Shown: positions 45,829 through 54,994 of the stretch, piece after piece | Layout of the letters: each line of letters begins with the position of its first letter | How positions within the stretch are numbered: the stretch's first letter is position 1 | DNA from: Epilithonimonas zeae | GTDB lineage: Bacteria > Bacteroidota > Bacteroidia > Flavobacteriales > Weeksellaceae | Assembly (NCBI RefSeq): GCF_023278365.1 | Contig: NZ_CP075338.1 | Coordinates: 1,922,001 to 1,986,000 of the forward strand | Direction: 5' to 3' | Length of the DNA stretch: 64,000 nt | Program-made: the position numbers and the translations under genes | Notes under the pieces: generated by a model | Seen by the model: the letters and a program-made list of their open reading frames with translations, nothing else | Databases searched by the model: none | Told to the model about the DNA's origin: nothing

Positions 45829-47448
45829 TTATAAATCAGATAAATATTTATTCAATTCGGTTTTGCTATTGGTTAATCCTAATTTCTTTCTAAGACGTGT
45901 GCGGATATTTTCTACGGATCTAAGTGAGGATTTGGTAATATTCATAATCTCTTTTGTGGAGAGATTGAGTCTTATCAACGCACAAATCCGCTTATCCATT
46001 ACGCTCAGATCTGGATGTTTAGCATTGAGTTTTTCGTAAAAAGATTCGTAAACATTAGAAAACCGAAGTTCAAACTCTTCCCAGTTATTGTGAACCGAAT
46101 TATGATTCATCATATTAATTACAAGATTAACAGATTGTTTCACGTTGCTTTCTCCTGCGGTCGACTGGATTTTTTTAAGATTGTCTACCAAAACATGAAA
46201 CAACTCTTTCTGTTCCGCTTCCTTGATTGTTTTGATTGTGAGTTCCTTATTCCGTTTTTCCAATTCTTGTTTTAATTGGATTTCCTTGTATTCCTTCAGC
46301 TCATGTTCTAGTTTGATTTTCAATAACCGACTTTTGTAACGAATCATAAAAATCGATAAAATCAAGAGCAGAATAACCAGGATGCAAATGGTAAGAATCA
46401 GCGTGAATCTTTTTTGATTATAATCCAATTTTTGTTGTTGCGACTTGATTTTGCTGGCATATTCCAGCTTTGTTTTTTCTACATTAACCGCTTTTTCTTC
46501 GATTTTGAGACTATCACGTACACTGTCATAAGATAAAAAATATTTAGCTGAGTTTTTGTAATCTTTCTTTAGTAGGTAAGCTTTATACAATGCTTCTAAC
46601 ACGTTTTTTTGTGCAAAGGTGTTTGTTGTAGACTCATATTTTTCGGCTTCGTGCGCATAGAAAACAGCTTGATTAGCATCATCAATTTTACGATAGAAAT
46701 CGGATGAAACAAGATATATCCAACTTTTTGTTGAATCATCTGTGGTTTTGTTGATAGATGATCTTGCCTTGTCTAGAAAAATTTTGGCTTTTTCATAATC
46801 TTGCAGATGGATATAAGTTTCTCCGATATTGGTATTGAGTATTATCAGCAGTTTTTCATCTGGCTTTTTTTTGAGATACACAGCGGCTTCCTGGTAATAT
46901 TTCAAAGCCAATTTCGGAGCGCCATATTGGAAATTCAATCGACCAATATTGATTTTGGTTTGCGCCATGTAATAATAATCTTTCACAGTATTATAGTGTT
47001 TCCAAAGTTTATTAAAATATAGTAATGCTAAATTTTTGTCATTGAGTCTGGCGTACAAAATCGCCAATTTGGTTTCCAATTTATACCTCCTCGGATCTGT
47101 CGTATTTTTGTAAAAATCGTACTCTTTGAGAAGCGCATTGGCAAAAAGATCTACCGCATCAAAAGCTGAATAAATCTCTGCCGTTTGTCTGTAATATTTA
47201 ACCCAAGCCGTATCTGTATTGATTTTTTTCGTAGATTCCTCGGCAACACCAATATAATAATTCATCCGTTCCACATCTTCGAACTTTATTTTCGAAGCTA
47301 TTTTCAAACTCAAATCAACTGTTTGTTGTTTACTTTTACTCAAAACCAAACTATCTAATAATCTGGAAATATTCTTTTGAGCAACGAAAAAAAATGGAAA
47401 CAAAAAAAATAATATAAACAGGCTCTTTCTCTGAACTATCATTCTCAT
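45829..47448 (-). CDS. TPR-membrane regulator with C-terminal LuxR-like HTH
   Basis: The start is either ATG 47448 or ATG 47442, both giving a signal/anchor segment (FILFFLFPFFFVAQK). TPR repeats fill residues ~30-300 (ALKYYQEAAVYLKKK, AVFYAHEAEKYES). A membrane segment (FTLILTICILVILLLILSIF) is followed by a coiled coil (LELEKRNKELTIK-type), then an HTH end (STKEIMNITKSSLRSVENIR, then TRLRKKLGL). The layout places the TPR sensor outside the cytoplasmic membrane and the HTH inside. The same design appears at 1-1023. Confidence 0.85.
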   Translation of the reverse strand: MRMIVQRKSLFILFFLFPFFFVAQKNISRLLDSLVLSKSKQQTVDLSLKIASKIKFEDVERMNYYIGVAEESTKKINTDTAWVKYYRQTAEIYSAFDAVDLFANALLKEYDFYKNTTDPRRYKLETKLAILYARLNDKNLALLYFNKLWKHYNTVKDYYYMAQTKINIGRLNFQYGAPKLALKYYQEAAVYLKKKPDEKLLIILNTNIGETYIHLQDYEKAKIFLDKARSSINKTTDDSTKSWIYLVSSDFYRKIDDANQAVFYAHEAEKYESTTNTFAQKNVLEALYKAYLLKKDYKNSAKYFLSYDSVRDSLKIEEKAVNVEKTKLEYASKIKSQQQKLDYNQKRFTLILTICILVILLLILSIFMIRYKSRLLKIKLEHELKEYKEIQLKQELEKRNKELTIKTIKEAEQKELFHVLVDNLKKIQSTAGESNVKQSVNLVINMMNHNSVHNNWEEFELRFSNVYESFYEKLNAKHPDLSVMDKRICALIRLNLSTKEIMNITKSSLRSVENIRTRLRKKLGLTNSKTELNKYLSDL

Positions 47449-47476
47449 TAATATAATTAGAACATAAAAATACACC

Positions 47477-47492
47477 AATTACTGCAGTAATT
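47477..47492. promoter_or_regulatory. 16-bp perfect palindrome upstream of the TPR/HTH gene
   Basis: AATTACTGCAGTAATT is perfectly symmetrical and lies 28-44 nt before the start of the leftward TPR/HTH gene. The position fits an operator, but it is a single site and may be chance. Confidence 0.35.
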
Positions 47493-47518
47493 TCACAATC
47501 TAAATTCTAATTTTATAA

Positions 47519-48130
47519 TCAATCCACAACTGCGAAACAATAGTTATCAAAGAAAGAAATTTTGGCTTTGTAAAAATCTTCATTCTCCAAATCATAAACC
47601 CTGCTTTTAACTGTAAATTCTTCCTGCAACTCAAAAGGTAAAACATCGTAATGTTTTTTCAATGACCAATGTTTGCTGTGATGAATTTTGTAAAGCGCTT
47701 CTTTCACACACCAGATTGCCGTTAAAAAATCAACTTCCTCAGAATTATCAATATAAACATCTTCGTGAAGAATAAATTTGTGTCGAATATTCTTGATTTT
47801 TTCTTTACGTTTTTCAAGGTCTATTCCAACTTTCTTTTTAGAAATGGCTAAAGCCGCCAACGGATAAGAATGACTGATTGAAATATGGAAATCCTGCGGA
47901 AACAGATAAGGTTCGCCATTTTCTCTGTAAAGAATTTTGTGATTAGGAAGTAATACTTTCAGCATTTTTCTTACCATCAAAAACTCTGAGATTTTATTCG
48001 GATGATAACCTAGAATTTTAGCCTGATTTTCCGGTTCCAGCAAAAGATCAGAATCCAATTCTTCATTTTCATCAAATTCCCAAATCAGAATTTGAGCAAT
48101 ATCATCGGAAAGATCTTTATAAAGTGGCAT
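47519..48130 (-). CDS. 4'-phosphopantetheinyl transferase (Sfp type)
   Basis: The 203-residue enzyme moves phosphopantetheine from CoA to carrier proteins. Motifs: HISISHSYPLAALAIS (substrate region), VGIDLEKRK (metal-binding Asp/Glu, near residue 104) and WCVKEALYKI (near 143). The ATG at 48130 is used; a TTG one codon earlier is unlikely. It resembles family members that activate acyl carrier or biosynthetic carrier proteins; no megasynthase is in the window. Confidence 0.92.
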   Translation of the reverse strand: MPLYKDLSDDIAQILIWEFDENEELDSDLLLEPENQAKILGYHPNKISEFLMVRKMLKVLLPNHKILYRENGEPYLFPQDFHISISHSYPLAALAISKKKVGIDLEKRKEKIKNIRHKFILHEDVYIDNSEEVDFLTAIWCVKEALYKIHHSKHWSLKKHYDVLPFELQEEFTVKSRVYDLENEDFYKAKISFFDNYCFAVVD

Positions 48131-48256
48131 CAATTACTTTTTTGAATGGTTAAAATTAATAAAAAAAGACGACTTCAAAAATTACAATCCTGATTGTCAG
48201 AACTTAAAAATGCCTTAAAAATGAGGTTTTATGATTATTTTAACAATTATCCGATG

Positions 48257-48264
48257 TAAATTTG
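48257..48264 (+). promoter_or_regulatory. Candidate -7 box of the small membrane protein gene
   Basis: TAAATTTG matches TAnnTTTG and lies 10 nt before the start codon at 48275. Confidence 0.5.
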
Positions 48265-48274
48265 CAGTATCAAA

Positions 48275-48652
48275 ATGAAAAACGCAATTGTATATATTCT
48301 AATGTTTATTTTCCTGCTCTTCACAGCAGAGAACAAACAGACGCTTGATTTCCAGCAAGATTTTGGAACTCAGAATGTATCATTGCGCCTTCTTTCTTTT
48401 GCAAAAAAACACCATTTGAATCATACTTTGGAGAAAACTTCTCTACAACAGATCAATGATTCTTTGGATTCTCCTGAAGAGATTAATCTGAACTTTTCCG
48501 ATGCTCTTAATGTTGTTGCAATTGCAGCAACATTCGGCTTTGGTTATCTTTTACATTTATATTTCAGAGGTAGAACGCAAACCTTTCACGAACCGAAACT
48601 CATTCCATCTTCGGTCAAAAGATTTATTCTGCTGCGTTCAATCCGAATTTAA
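48275..48652 (+). CDS. Hypothetical 125-residue membrane-associated protein
   Basis: Family not recognised. It starts with a hydrophobic segment (IVYILMFIFLLFTA), has a middle polar part (HLNHTLEKTSLQQINDSLDS), then a second hydrophobic stretch (LNVVAIAATFGFGYLLHLYF) and a basic C-terminus (SSVKRFILLRSIRI). It lies upstream of the RND operon on the same strand and could be an accessory or leader-gene product, but the 245-nt gap and separate promoter argue for independence. Confidence 0.6.
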   Translation: MKNAIVYILMFIFLLFTAENKQTLDFQQDFGTQNVSLRLLSFAKKHHLNHTLEKTSLQQINDSLDSPEEINLNFSDALNVVAIAATFGFGYLLHLYFRGRTQTFHEPKLIPSSVKRFILLRSIRI

Positions 48653-48897
48653 AAATTTTTTTTTCGAAAACACAATTACCCTTATTCCAAAGTGGTAACA
48701 TCACCCGTTGTTTTTGAAATTTCCTACTCAAATTTTGAATGATCATTAGTAATGATTAAAGCATTGATTTAATTCTAAAAATTAATGTCCAAAGTCAGAT
48801 CTCTGTTAAATCATTCTTTCAATATCCCATTAAAAAATAAAAATTATTTAAAATGAAACCGCAAGGTTTGTTAATTCCTTTAAAAAAATATAAGATT

Positions 48898-49983
48898 ATG
48901 AACAAGAGAGTCACACTTACTCTTATTTTCAGCACATTATTGATGATTTTAAGCTGCAACGACAAGAAAGAAGAAAAAGAAGAATCTGTCGTTTACCCAA
49001 CAACGTCTCCTTTAAAAATGGACACCGTGATTAACAAAGAATTTGTTTCCCAGATCAGATCCGAGAGAAATATCGAAATCCGAGCACAGGAAAAAGGATT
49101 CTTAGAAAAAATATATGTTGATGAGGGTCAACACGTACAAGCCGGACAGGTTTTGTTCAGAATTATGCCTCAACTTTATCAGGCTGATGTTTTGAAAGCT
49201 AAAGCTGAAGTGGCACAAGCAGAAATTGAACTACAAAACTCTAGCACATTAGCCAATAACAATGTGGTTTCTATTAATGAAAAAAGAATGGCTAAAGCTA
49301 AATTAGATGCGGCTAAAGCTGAATTGAACTTAGCTCAAACCCATTTATCTTTCACAACAATCAAAGCGCCATTTTCAGGGATCATTGACCGTCTTCCGCT
49401 GAAATTAGGAAGCTTAGTTGATGAGGGTGATCTTCTGACCAGCCTTTCCGATAACGGCGGGATCTTCGCCTATTTCAATGTTTCTGAACCAGAATATCTT
49501 AATTATCAGACGCATTCTGCAGAACGCGGAAACAACCAGGTTTCTTTGATAATGGCAAATGGCGAAACTTTTCCAAATAAAGGAATTATCCAAACCATTG
49601 AAGGTGAGTTCGATAATGAAACAGGCAATATCGCTTTCCGAGCAAAGTTCCCGAATTCTAATCAATTATTGAGAAATGGAGAAACCGGAAAAATCCAAAT
49701 GACACTTCCTCTTAAAAACGCCTTGATTATTCCTCAAAAAGCGACTTACGAAATCCAGGATCAGAAATATGTTTTTGTAGTTGGAAAAGATGGGGTTGCT
49801 AGATCAAAAAATATCAAGGTTGCTTACGAACTTCCTGATATCTATGTTGTTTCTGAAGGACTTAATCCTGATGACAAAATCTTGTTAGAAGGGGTCCAAA
49901 AAGTAAAAGATGACCAGAAAGTGGAGACCAAATTCCAAGACCCGAAAAAAGTCCTGAGCTCATTAAAATTACAAGCAAACTAA
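48898..49983 (+). CDS. RND efflux periplasmic adaptor (lipoprotein)
   Basis: I choose the ATG at 48898 (MNKRVTLTLIFSTL) since it precedes a lipobox (LMILSC); an upstream in-frame ATG at 48853 has no such start. The lipoyl halves (GFLEKIYVDEGQHVQAGQVL and FTTIKAPFSGIIDRLPLKLG) flank a coiled hairpin rich in A and E; beta-barrel and membrane-proximal domains follow (YEIQDQKYVFVVGKDGVARS). It belongs to the MexA/AcrA-like group, first in the adaptor-permease-channel operon. Confidence 0.95.
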   Translation: MNKRVTLTLIFSTLLMILSCNDKKEEKEESVVYPTTSPLKMDTVINKEFVSQIRSERNIEIRAQEKGFLEKIYVDEGQHVQAGQVLFRIMPQLYQADVLKAKAEVAQAEIELQNSSTLANNNVVSINEKRMAKAKLDAAKAELNLAQTHLSFTTIKAPFSGIIDRLPLKLGSLVDEGDLLTSLSDNGGIFAYFNVSEPEYLNYQTHSAERGNNQVSLIMANGETFPNKGIIQTIEGEFDNETGNIAFRAKFPNSNQLLRNGETGKIQMTLPLKNALIIPQKATYEIQDQKYVFVVGKDGVARSKNIKVAYELPDIYVVSEGLNPDDKILLEGVQKVKDDQKVETKFQDPKKVLSSLKLQAN

Positions 49984-50000
49984 GATAATGGTTAATGATT

Positions 50001-50043
50001 AATTGTTAATGGTAACAGTGCTTTCCCTTAATAATTAACAATT
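50001..50043. repeat. Inverted repeat at the adaptor-permease junction
   Basis: AATTGTTAAT (50001-50010) pairs perfectly with ATTAACAATT (50034-50043) across a 23-base loop. It occupies the middle of the 82-nt junction. Confidence 0.65.
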
Positions 50044-50065
50044 GACAATTAATAATTATAAAATT

Positions 50066-53000
50066 ATGTTTAAGAAATTCATTCGCAGACCTGTTCTGTC
50101 GATCGTGATCTCCTTGATCATCGTATTTATGGGAGTCTTGTCTTTGGTAAAACTTCCTATCACGCAATTCCCTTCTATTTCTCCACCAAAAGTGAACATC
50201 ACTGCGGAATATCCAGGAGCTAATAACGAGTTGCTAATTAAATCTGTTGTAATTCCGTTGGAACGTGGACTAAATGGTGTTCCGGGGATGAAATATATGA
50301 CTTCCGATGCTGGAAACGACGGTGAATGTTCTATCCAAATCGTCTTTGATTTGGGAACTGATCCGAACGTTGCTGCTGTGAACGTTCAAAACCGTGTGTC
50401 ATCGGTTGTTAATAAATTGCCTCCTTTGGTAGTTCGTGAAGGTGTGAAAATCACGCGTGAAGAGCCGAATATGTTAATGTATATCAACCTTTACAGCGAT
50501 GACCCGAAAGCAGACCAAAAATTCCTTTTCAACTATGCGGATATCAATGTAATGTCAGAATTGCGAAGAGTTAGCGGAGTTGGTTTTGCAGATATCTTAG
50601 GAACCCGTGAATATGCGATGCGTATTTGGTTAAAGCCTGATAGAATGACAGCTTACGGAATTTCTGCTGACGAAGTAATGGAATCTTTGAATGCCCAAAG
50701 TTTAGAAGCTTCTCCAGGAAAAACCGGGGAAAGTTCCGGAAAACGTTCTCAGTCATTTGAATATATTTTGAAATACCCTGGTCGTTTCAATAATGAAAAA
50801 GATTATGGAAATATCATTCTGAAAGCTAAAACAGATGGCGAATTTGTAAGGTTGAAAGATGTTGCTGATATAGAATTCGGTTCATCAATGTATGACATCT
50901 ACTCTACTTTGAATGGAAAACCATCAGCCGCAATCACATTGAAACAATCTTACGGTTCTAATGCAAGTGACGTTATCAAGAATGTAAAAGTGTTGATGTC
51001 TGATTTACAAAAAACCTTTCCAAAAGGAATGCATTACGAAATCAGTTATGACGTTTCCAGATTCCTGGATGCATCTATTGAGAAAGTAGTTCATACATTA
51101 TTCGAAGCGTTTATATTAGTAGCAATCGTAGTTTTCTTATTCTTAGGAGACTGGCGTTCTACCTTGATTCCAACAATTGCAGTTCCAGTTTCTCTGGTAG
51201 GAACATTTGCAGTAATGTCCGCCTTCGGAATTACTTTGAACTTGATTTCACTTTTTGCTCTAGTAATGGCAATCGGGATTGTCGTCGATGACGCGATTGT
51301 TGTGATAGAAGCCGTCCACGCCAAGATGGAAGAGAAACATCTGTCGCCACTCAAGGCAACGGAAGAAGCAATGCACGAAATCAGCGGTGCAATTATCGCA
51401 ATCACTTTGGTAATGGCTTCGGTTTTCATTCCGGTTGCGTTTATGTCCGGTCCCGTTGGGGTTTTCTACCGTCAGTTTTCTATTACAATGGTTTCATCCA
51501 TTATTTTATCCGGAGTTGTCGCTTTGACATTAACACCTGCTTTATGTGCATTAATCCTGAAAAATAATCACGGAAAAGAGAAAAAGAAAACACCGGTTAC
51601 AAGATTTTTGGATGGTTTCAACAACTTATTTACAGTTGGAGCAGGAAAATACCACAACTTATTAACTAAAGTTGTTACGAGAAAAATGGTAACACTTCCT
51701 TTATTAGTTCTTTTCTGTATCGGAACTTTTTTCTTAAGCAACAAATTGCCTTCAGGATTTATTCCAAGTGAAGACCAAGGGATGATTTATGCAATTATCC
51801 AAACACCTCCGGGTTCGACTTTAGAAAGAACGAATCAGATTGCATTACAACTTCAAAAAGCGTCTGAAGATATTGATGGGGTTTCGTCTGTTTCATCTTT
51901 GGCAGGTTATGAAATTTTGACTGAGGGAACAGGTTCTAACTCCGGAACTTGTTTAATTAACTTGAAAAATTGGGACGAAAGAAAAGAATCTGCGACAGAA
52001 ATCATCGAACAATTGGAACAAAAAGCCAAGGAAATACCTGGAGCAAACATCGAATTCTTCCAACCGCCGTCAATTCCCGGTTATGGTGCCGCAGGAGGTT
52101 TTGAATTAAGACTTTTGGATAAAGCCGGAAGTGGTGATTATCACAAAATGGAACAAGTCAGCAATGATTTTGTAAAAGAACTGAAAAAACGTCCGGAATT
52201 GGGTTCTGCTTTCACATTCTATTCTGCAAGTTTCCCTCAATATATGTTGAAAGTTGATAATGATTTAGCAGAACAAAAAGGTGTAACAATCGAAAAAGCA
52301 ATGGATAATCTTTCAACATTGATTGGTTCCAATTACGAAACAAGTTTCATCCGATTCGACAGACCTTATAAAGTGATTGTTCAGGCTGGTCCGCAATATC
52401 GTGCGTTGCCAAGTGATTTATTAAAATTGTATGTGAAAAATGATAAAGACCAAATGGTTCCTTATTCAGATTTTATGCATCTTGAAAAAGTATATGGATT
52501 GTCAGAAATCACAAGACATAATATGTACAACTCTTCCGAAGTGAGTGGAACACCGGCTCCCGGATATAGTTCCGGAGATGCAATTAAAGCGATTCAGGAA
52601 GTTGCTGATAAAACTTTGCCTAGAGGTTTCGGAATTGACTGGGCAGGAATTTCAAAAGACGAAGTTTCCAGAGGTAACGAAGCGATTTATATTTTCTTGG
52701 TTTGTCTTGGATTCGTATATTTGATTCTTTCTGCTCAGTATGAAAGTTTCATACTTCCATTACCAATTATTTTGTCTTTACCGACAGGGATTTTCGGAGC
52801 ATTTTTATGTTTAACACTTTTCGGATTAGAAAATAATATCTATGCACAGGTGGCAATGGTAATGCTCATAGGGTTACTGGGAAAAAATGCCGTTTTGATT
52901 GTTGAATTCGCTGTTCAGAAAAAAGCTGAGGAAGGGCTTTCTACAAAAGAAGCAGCTTTACAAGGTGCATCGTTGAGATTCCGTCCGATTTTGATGACAT

Positions 53001-53257
53001 CATTCGCATTTATCGCTGGATTGATTCCATTAGCTTTAGCAACCGGACCTGGAGCCGTTGGTAACAGAACGATTGGAACAGCTGCTGCAGGAGGAATGCT
53101 TATCGGAACTATTTTCGGATTGATGATCATTCCTGGATTGTACTACATTTTTGCCAACATTGCAGCTAAGTCCAAACTTACTTACTATGAAGAAGAAAAT
53201 CCTTTAACTGAACAAACTGAACCTTACCAACACGATGGAAAATTTGAAGATAAATAG
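50066..53257 (+). CDS. RND multidrug efflux permease (AcrB-like)
   Basis: The ATG at 50066 (MFKKFIRRPVLSIVISLIIV) is chosen, with the family's usual start. The 1,063-residue length and the 12-helix pattern are standard. The proton-relay aspartates are in GIVVDDAIVVIEAVH; other RND motifs are GVPGMKYMTSDAGNDG, MSGPVGVFYRQFSITMVSS and the second-half FRPILMTSFAFIAGLIPLAL. It exports toxic compounds from periplasm or membrane in exchange for protons with its adaptor and channel. Confidence 0.96.
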   Translation: MFKKFIRRPVLSIVISLIIVFMGVLSLVKLPITQFPSISPPKVNITAEYPGANNELLIKSVVIPLERGLNGVPGMKYMTSDAGNDGECSIQIVFDLGTDPNVAAVNVQNRVSSVVNKLPPLVVREGVKITREEPNMLMYINLYSDDPKADQKFLFNYADINVMSELRRVSGVGFADILGTREYAMRIWLKPDRMTAYGISADEVMESLNAQSLEASPGKTGESSGKRSQSFEYILKYPGRFNNEKDYGNIILKAKTDGEFVRLKDVADIEFGSSMYDIYSTLNGKPSAAITLKQSYGSNASDVIKNVKVLMSDLQKTFPKGMHYEISYDVSRFLDASIEKVVHTLFEAFILVAIVVFLFLGDWRSTLIPTIAVPVSLVGTFAVMSAFGITLNLISLFALVMAIGIVVDDAIVVIEAVHAKMEEKHLSPLKATEEAMHEISGAIIAITLVMASVFIPVAFMSGPVGVFYRQFSITMVSSIILSGVVALTLTPALCALILKNNHGKEKKKTPVTRFLDGFNNLFTVGAGKYHNLLTKVVTRKMVTLPLLVLFCIGTFFLSNKLPSGFIPSEDQGMIYAIIQTPPGSTLERTNQIALQLQKASEDIDGVSSVSSLAGYEILTEGTGSNSGTCLINLKNWDERKESATEIIEQLEQKAKEIPGANIEFFQPPSIPGYGAAGGFELRLLDKAGSGDYHKMEQVSNDFVKELKKRPELGSAFTFYSASFPQYMLKVDNDLAEQKGVTIEKAMDNLSTLIGSNYETSFIRFDRPYKVIVQAGPQYRALPSDLLKLYVKNDKDQMVPYSDFMHLEKVYGLSEITRHNMYNSSEVSGTPAPGYSSGDAIKAIQEVADKTLPRGFGIDWAGISKDEVSRGNEAIYIFLVCLGFVYLILSAQYESFILPLPIILSLPTGIFGAFLCLTLFGLENNIYAQVAMVMLIGLLGKNAVLIVEFAVQKKAEEGLSTKEAALQGASLRFRPILMTSFAFIAGLIPLALATGPGAVGNRTIGTAAAGGMLIGTIFGLMIIPGLYYIFANIAAKSKLTYYEEENPLTEQTEPYQHDGKFEDK

Positions 53258-53297
53258 AAGAAATTTTAGAATTTCCAAAACCAAATGAAAATAGTTT

Positions 53298-53370
53298 TTC
53301 TCGCTGATTTTAAGGATTAGGCTGATTTTTCAGCATTGTTAATCGGCAAAATTTGAGTAATCGGCGAGAA
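53298..53370. repeat. Inverted-repeat element at the permease-channel junction
   Basis: ttctcgctgatt (53298-53309) and the complement of aatcggcgagaa (53359-53370) differ by one base; internal copies ggctgattttt and aatcggc repeat the motif. From memory, TCTCGCAGATT...AATCTGCGAGA elements are widespread intergenic repeats in flavobacteria, and this looks like a diverged copy. Confidence 0.65.
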
Positions 53371-53392
53371 TTATAAATCAAAAAAAAACAGT

Positions 53393-54841
53393 ATGAATAA
53401 ATTATTTCATAATCATAAAAGTATAATAACCACAATTGCTTTTTCGCTCCTTTTAGCAAGTTGTAAAGCACCAATGGCGACCAAAATTCAGGATAGAGTG
53501 AAAGAAACCATTCCTCAGAATTTTGAGAATCAGACTGCTTCGGAAAACAACTCGGGAATTACACCCTGGAAACAATTTTTTACAGATCCGAATCTTGTGA
53601 ATCTGATTGATGAAGCTTTGAAAAATAATCAGGAATTAATGATTACGCTTCAGCAAATTGAAATTGCGAAAAGTGATGTGATGTACAAGAACGGAAAGCT
53701 AAGTCCGACGGTTGCAGCAAGATTAGGAGCCGGAATAGAAAAAGTGGGTCGCTACACAAGCACAGGAGCTGGTGATGCTTCAACTGATATAACCGATGGA
53801 AAAGAAGTTCCTGAGAATTTAGGAAATTTTGAAGGCGGATTGATTGCCAACTGGGAAGTTGATATCTGGCATAAATTGAGAACCGAAAAACAAGCTGCTG
53901 TTGCTCATTATTTGTCTACAGTTGAAGGAAAGAATTTTGTTCTTTCAAGTTTGATTGCAGAAGTGGCTGATAATTATTATGAATTATTGTCGCTGGACAA
54001 TCAACTGGATATCATCCATCAGTATATGGATTTGCAAAAAAAAGCGCTCGAAGTTGCCAAAATCCAAAAACAGGCAATGGCTGCAACGGAATTGGCCGTT
54101 AAAAAATTCGAGGCTGAATTGGCAAAATCCAATGCGACAGAATACGACTTGAAACAGCAAATCACGGAAAAGGAAAATCAAATCAATGCTTTGCTTGGTC
54201 GTTATCCGCAACCGATTGTGAGAACCAAAGAAAGCTTTATGTCTATTGTTCCGCAAACGGTTTATACAGGAATTCCGTCTCAGTTATTGGCAAATCGTCC
54301 TGACATTAAGCAGGCTGAATTGGAATTGAAATCTGCAAAACTGGATGTAGAAGCGGCGAGAAAAGAATTTTATCCTAGCCTTGAGATTAACGCTGCTCTT
54401 GGTTTGGAAGCTTTTAAGCCCAATTATCTTGTGAAAATGCCGGAATCCATTGCTTACAGTCTGGTTGGAGAATTGGCTGGCCCATTGATTAATAAAAGTG
54501 CAATTCAAGCAAATTTCAAATCAGCTGATGCAAGACAAATCCAGGCTTTGTATGAATATGACAAAACCATTCTGAGTGCTTATCTAGATATCACGAATCA
54601 AATGTCGGCGATTAAAAACCTCGATAAATATTATGAAATGAAGTCTCAGGAAGTGCAGGCACTTGACCAGGGAATCGATATTGCCAATCAATTATTCAGA
54701 AATATGAGAGCGGATTATCTGGAAGTTCTGATGAATCAGCGTGATGCCTTGGACGCAAAAATGGAACTCATCGAAGCTAAGGAAAGACAGCTGAGCACAG
54801 TTGTCAACATCTACAAAAGCTTAGGTGGCGGTTGGAAATAA
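53393..54841 (+). CDS. Outer-membrane efflux channel lipoprotein (NodT/TolC family)
   Basis: The 482-residue product has a lipobox (LLLASC, residue ~24) and the NodT-type layout: WKQFFTDPNLVNLIDEALKN, then NQELMITLQQIEIAKSDVMY, LSSLIAEVADNYYELLSLDN, PSQLLANRPDIKQAELELKS, and the mirrored C-terminal half. It is the third gene of the RND operon and completes the tripartite pump. It has its own terminator downstream. Confidence 0.94.
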   Translation: MNKLFHNHKSIITTIAFSLLLASCKAPMATKIQDRVKETIPQNFENQTASENNSGITPWKQFFTDPNLVNLIDEALKNNQELMITLQQIEIAKSDVMYKNGKLSPTVAARLGAGIEKVGRYTSTGAGDASTDITDGKEVPENLGNFEGGLIANWEVDIWHKLRTEKQAAVAHYLSTVEGKNFVLSSLIAEVADNYYELLSLDNQLDIIHQYMDLQKKALEVAKIQKQAMAATELAVKKFEAELAKSNATEYDLKQQITEKENQINALLGRYPQPIVRTKESFMSIVPQTVYTGIPSQLLANRPDIKQAELELKSAKLDVEAARKEFYPSLEINAALGLEAFKPNYLVKMPESIAYSLVGELAGPLINKSAIQANFKSADARQIQALYEYDKTILSAYLDITNQMSAIKNLDKYYEMKSQEVQALDQGIDIANQLFRNMRADYLEVLMNQRDALDAKMELIEAKERQLSTVVNIYKSLGGGWK

Positions 54842-54869
54842 ACATTCATTATTCTCTCTATACGCGATG

Positions 54870-54900
54870 CTCTCAGAAATTTTTCTGGGAGTATTTTTTT
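54870..54900 (+). terminator. Terminator of the RND operon
   Basis: CTCTCAGAAA pairs with TTTCTGGGAG (one G-U), followed by TA and seven T. It lies 28 nt past the stop codon at 54841. Confidence 0.75.
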
Positions 54901-54994
54901 GTGACATATTCAATATTCAGAATATAAAAGGTATTTTTTTGAAAAAATATTTACATAAATTTACTGGTTTATAAGCAATCAGGCCTATTTCATT

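Noticed and set aside
51091-51429. Antisense open frame in the RND permease
   Set aside because: It lies wholly inside a conserved permease region and has no recognisable features.
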